Positions 63,587-64,000 of a DNA stretch of 64,000 nt are shown here, one piece after another. This stretch comes from Limnohabitans sp. DM1. GTDB lineage: Bacteria > Pseudomonadota > Gammaproteobacteria > Burkholderiales > Burkholderiaceae_C. Both the position numbers and the translations under genes were made by a program. The stretch lies in the NCBI RefSeq assembly GCF_001269385.1, contig NZ_CXOO01000011.1:124001-188000 (forward strand), written 5' to 3'. The notes beneath the pieces are model-generated. The model did not search any database, was not told where the DNA came from, and was given only the letters and a program-made list of their open reading frames with translations. Numbering within the stretch: position 1 is the stretch's first letter; each line of letters starts with the position of its first letter.

Positions 63587-64000
63587 TCAAACGCCAGGCA
63601 GCACGTAGTCGGCCAATTGCTCGCGCAAACGGGTCTTGAGCATCTTGCCGGTGCCACCCAATGGAATGGCGTCGACAAAGACCACGTCGTCCGGAATCTG
63701 CCACTTCGCAGTCTTGCCTTCGTAAAAAGCGATCAGCTCTTCACGGCTGACTTCGGCGCCGGGTTTCTTGACCACGCACACAATCGGCCGCTCGTCCCAC
63801 TTGGGGTGGCGCATGCCAATGCAAGCGGCCATGGCCACTGCCGGGTGGGCCATGGCGATGTTTTCCACGTCGATCGAGCTGATCCACTCGCCGCCGGACT
63901 TGATCACGTCCTTGCTGCGGTCGGTGATCTGCATGAAGCCATCGGCGTCGATCGTGGCCACATCGCCGGTGGGGAACCAGCCGTCCACCAAGGGGTTGCC
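63587..64000 (-). CDS. AMP-dependent acyl-CoA synthetase, C-terminal part (cut by window)
   Basis: The visible 137 residues contain the end of the adenylation domain, [35 protein letters not shown] (motifs A8/A9), and the C-terminal domain with the catalytic Lys in [17 protein letters not shown] (A10). The frame stays open to the last base. It is a medium/long-chain fatty acid-CoA ligase type and would activate the substrate imported by the Liv-type system. Confidence 0.92.
   Translation of the reverse strand, partial: GNPLVDGWFPTGDVATIDADGFMQITDRSKDVIKSGGEWISSIDVENIAMAHPAVAMAACIGMRHPKWDERPIVCVVKKPGAEVSREELIAFYEGKTAKWQIPDDVVFVDAIPLGGTGKMLKTRLREQLADYVLPGV

Overview
The window is about 60% G+C and reads as a betaproteobacterial chromosome, most likely a Comamonadaceae-type member of the Burkholderiales. 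This rests on protein character and on the tatD-holB-tmk-mltG / ygfZ neighbourhood; no rRNA gene is present to confirm it. No CRISPR array and no intact tRNA or rRNA gene was seen.

Layout. (1) 1-2.7 kb holds an old-yellow-enzyme alkene reductase and a DUF2130 coiled-coil protein. (2) 2.9-10.26 kb, minus strand, is a type I restriction cluster, hsdS-hsdR, followed by an SbcC/Rad50-like ATPase with a zinc-hook CPxC motif. Only a ~30-codon tail of the gene upstream of hsdS (presumably hsdM) survives. It is cut off at 10260 by a 1402-bp IS4-family element (10261-11662) with 18-bp terminal inverted repeats and no visible target duplication. (3) 11.7-31.6 kb is a mobile island resembling the replication/partition/integration module of PFGI-1/ICEclc-class integrative conjugative elements. 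Read on the minus strand it carries parA, parB, DUF2857, winged-helix proteins, a large DnaA-domain-I-bearing initiator, the TIGR03761 protein, DUF3158, ssb, a chain of small ATGA-coupled genes, a tyrosine integrase, topoisomerase III and an SGNH hydrolase. A MazEF-type pair and a tail-anchored acetyltransferase-like gene lie at the left edge. No type IV secretion or relaxase gene is present. (4) 31.7-40 kb is ordinary chromosome: ankyrin protein, tatD, holB, tmk, mltG, ygfZ, a thioesterase-GNAT fusion, an esterase and an iron alcohol dehydrogenase. (5) 40.1-41.5 kb is a small A+T-richer patch with a Sel1 protein, ending at a tRNA-Phe 3' half. (6) 41.5-48.1 kb carries tfoX-like, trhO, a patatin-like gene, VapBC, tex and a lipoprotein. 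(7) 48.2-64 kb is a minus-strand fatty/branched acid catabolism block: acyl-CoA synthetase (cut by the window), a Liv-type ABC importer, a two-domain beta-oxidation enzyme, thiolase, acyl-CoA dehydrogenase and accessory oxidoreductases.

The unusual biology is concentrated in the island. Inside the initiator gene, five palindromes sit at exactly 36-bp intervals, a phage-lambda-O-like arrangement of an origin (or centromere) within a coding sequence. A 228-nt structured sequence is tandemly duplicated at 22.2-22.75 kb, with compensatory base-pair changes between copies and GNRA tetraloops readable only on the plus strand. Two small plus-strand genes (18568 and 23379) are each preceded by a leader whose 13-bp terminal stem sequesters the ribosome-binding site; the two stems differ by five compensatory pair changes yet keep the same A-C mismatch. 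A 16-6-16 perfect inverted repeat covers the integrase start codon. Most minus-strand genes of the island overlap by ATGA, and several of the breaks in that chain hold one of these plus-strand elements.
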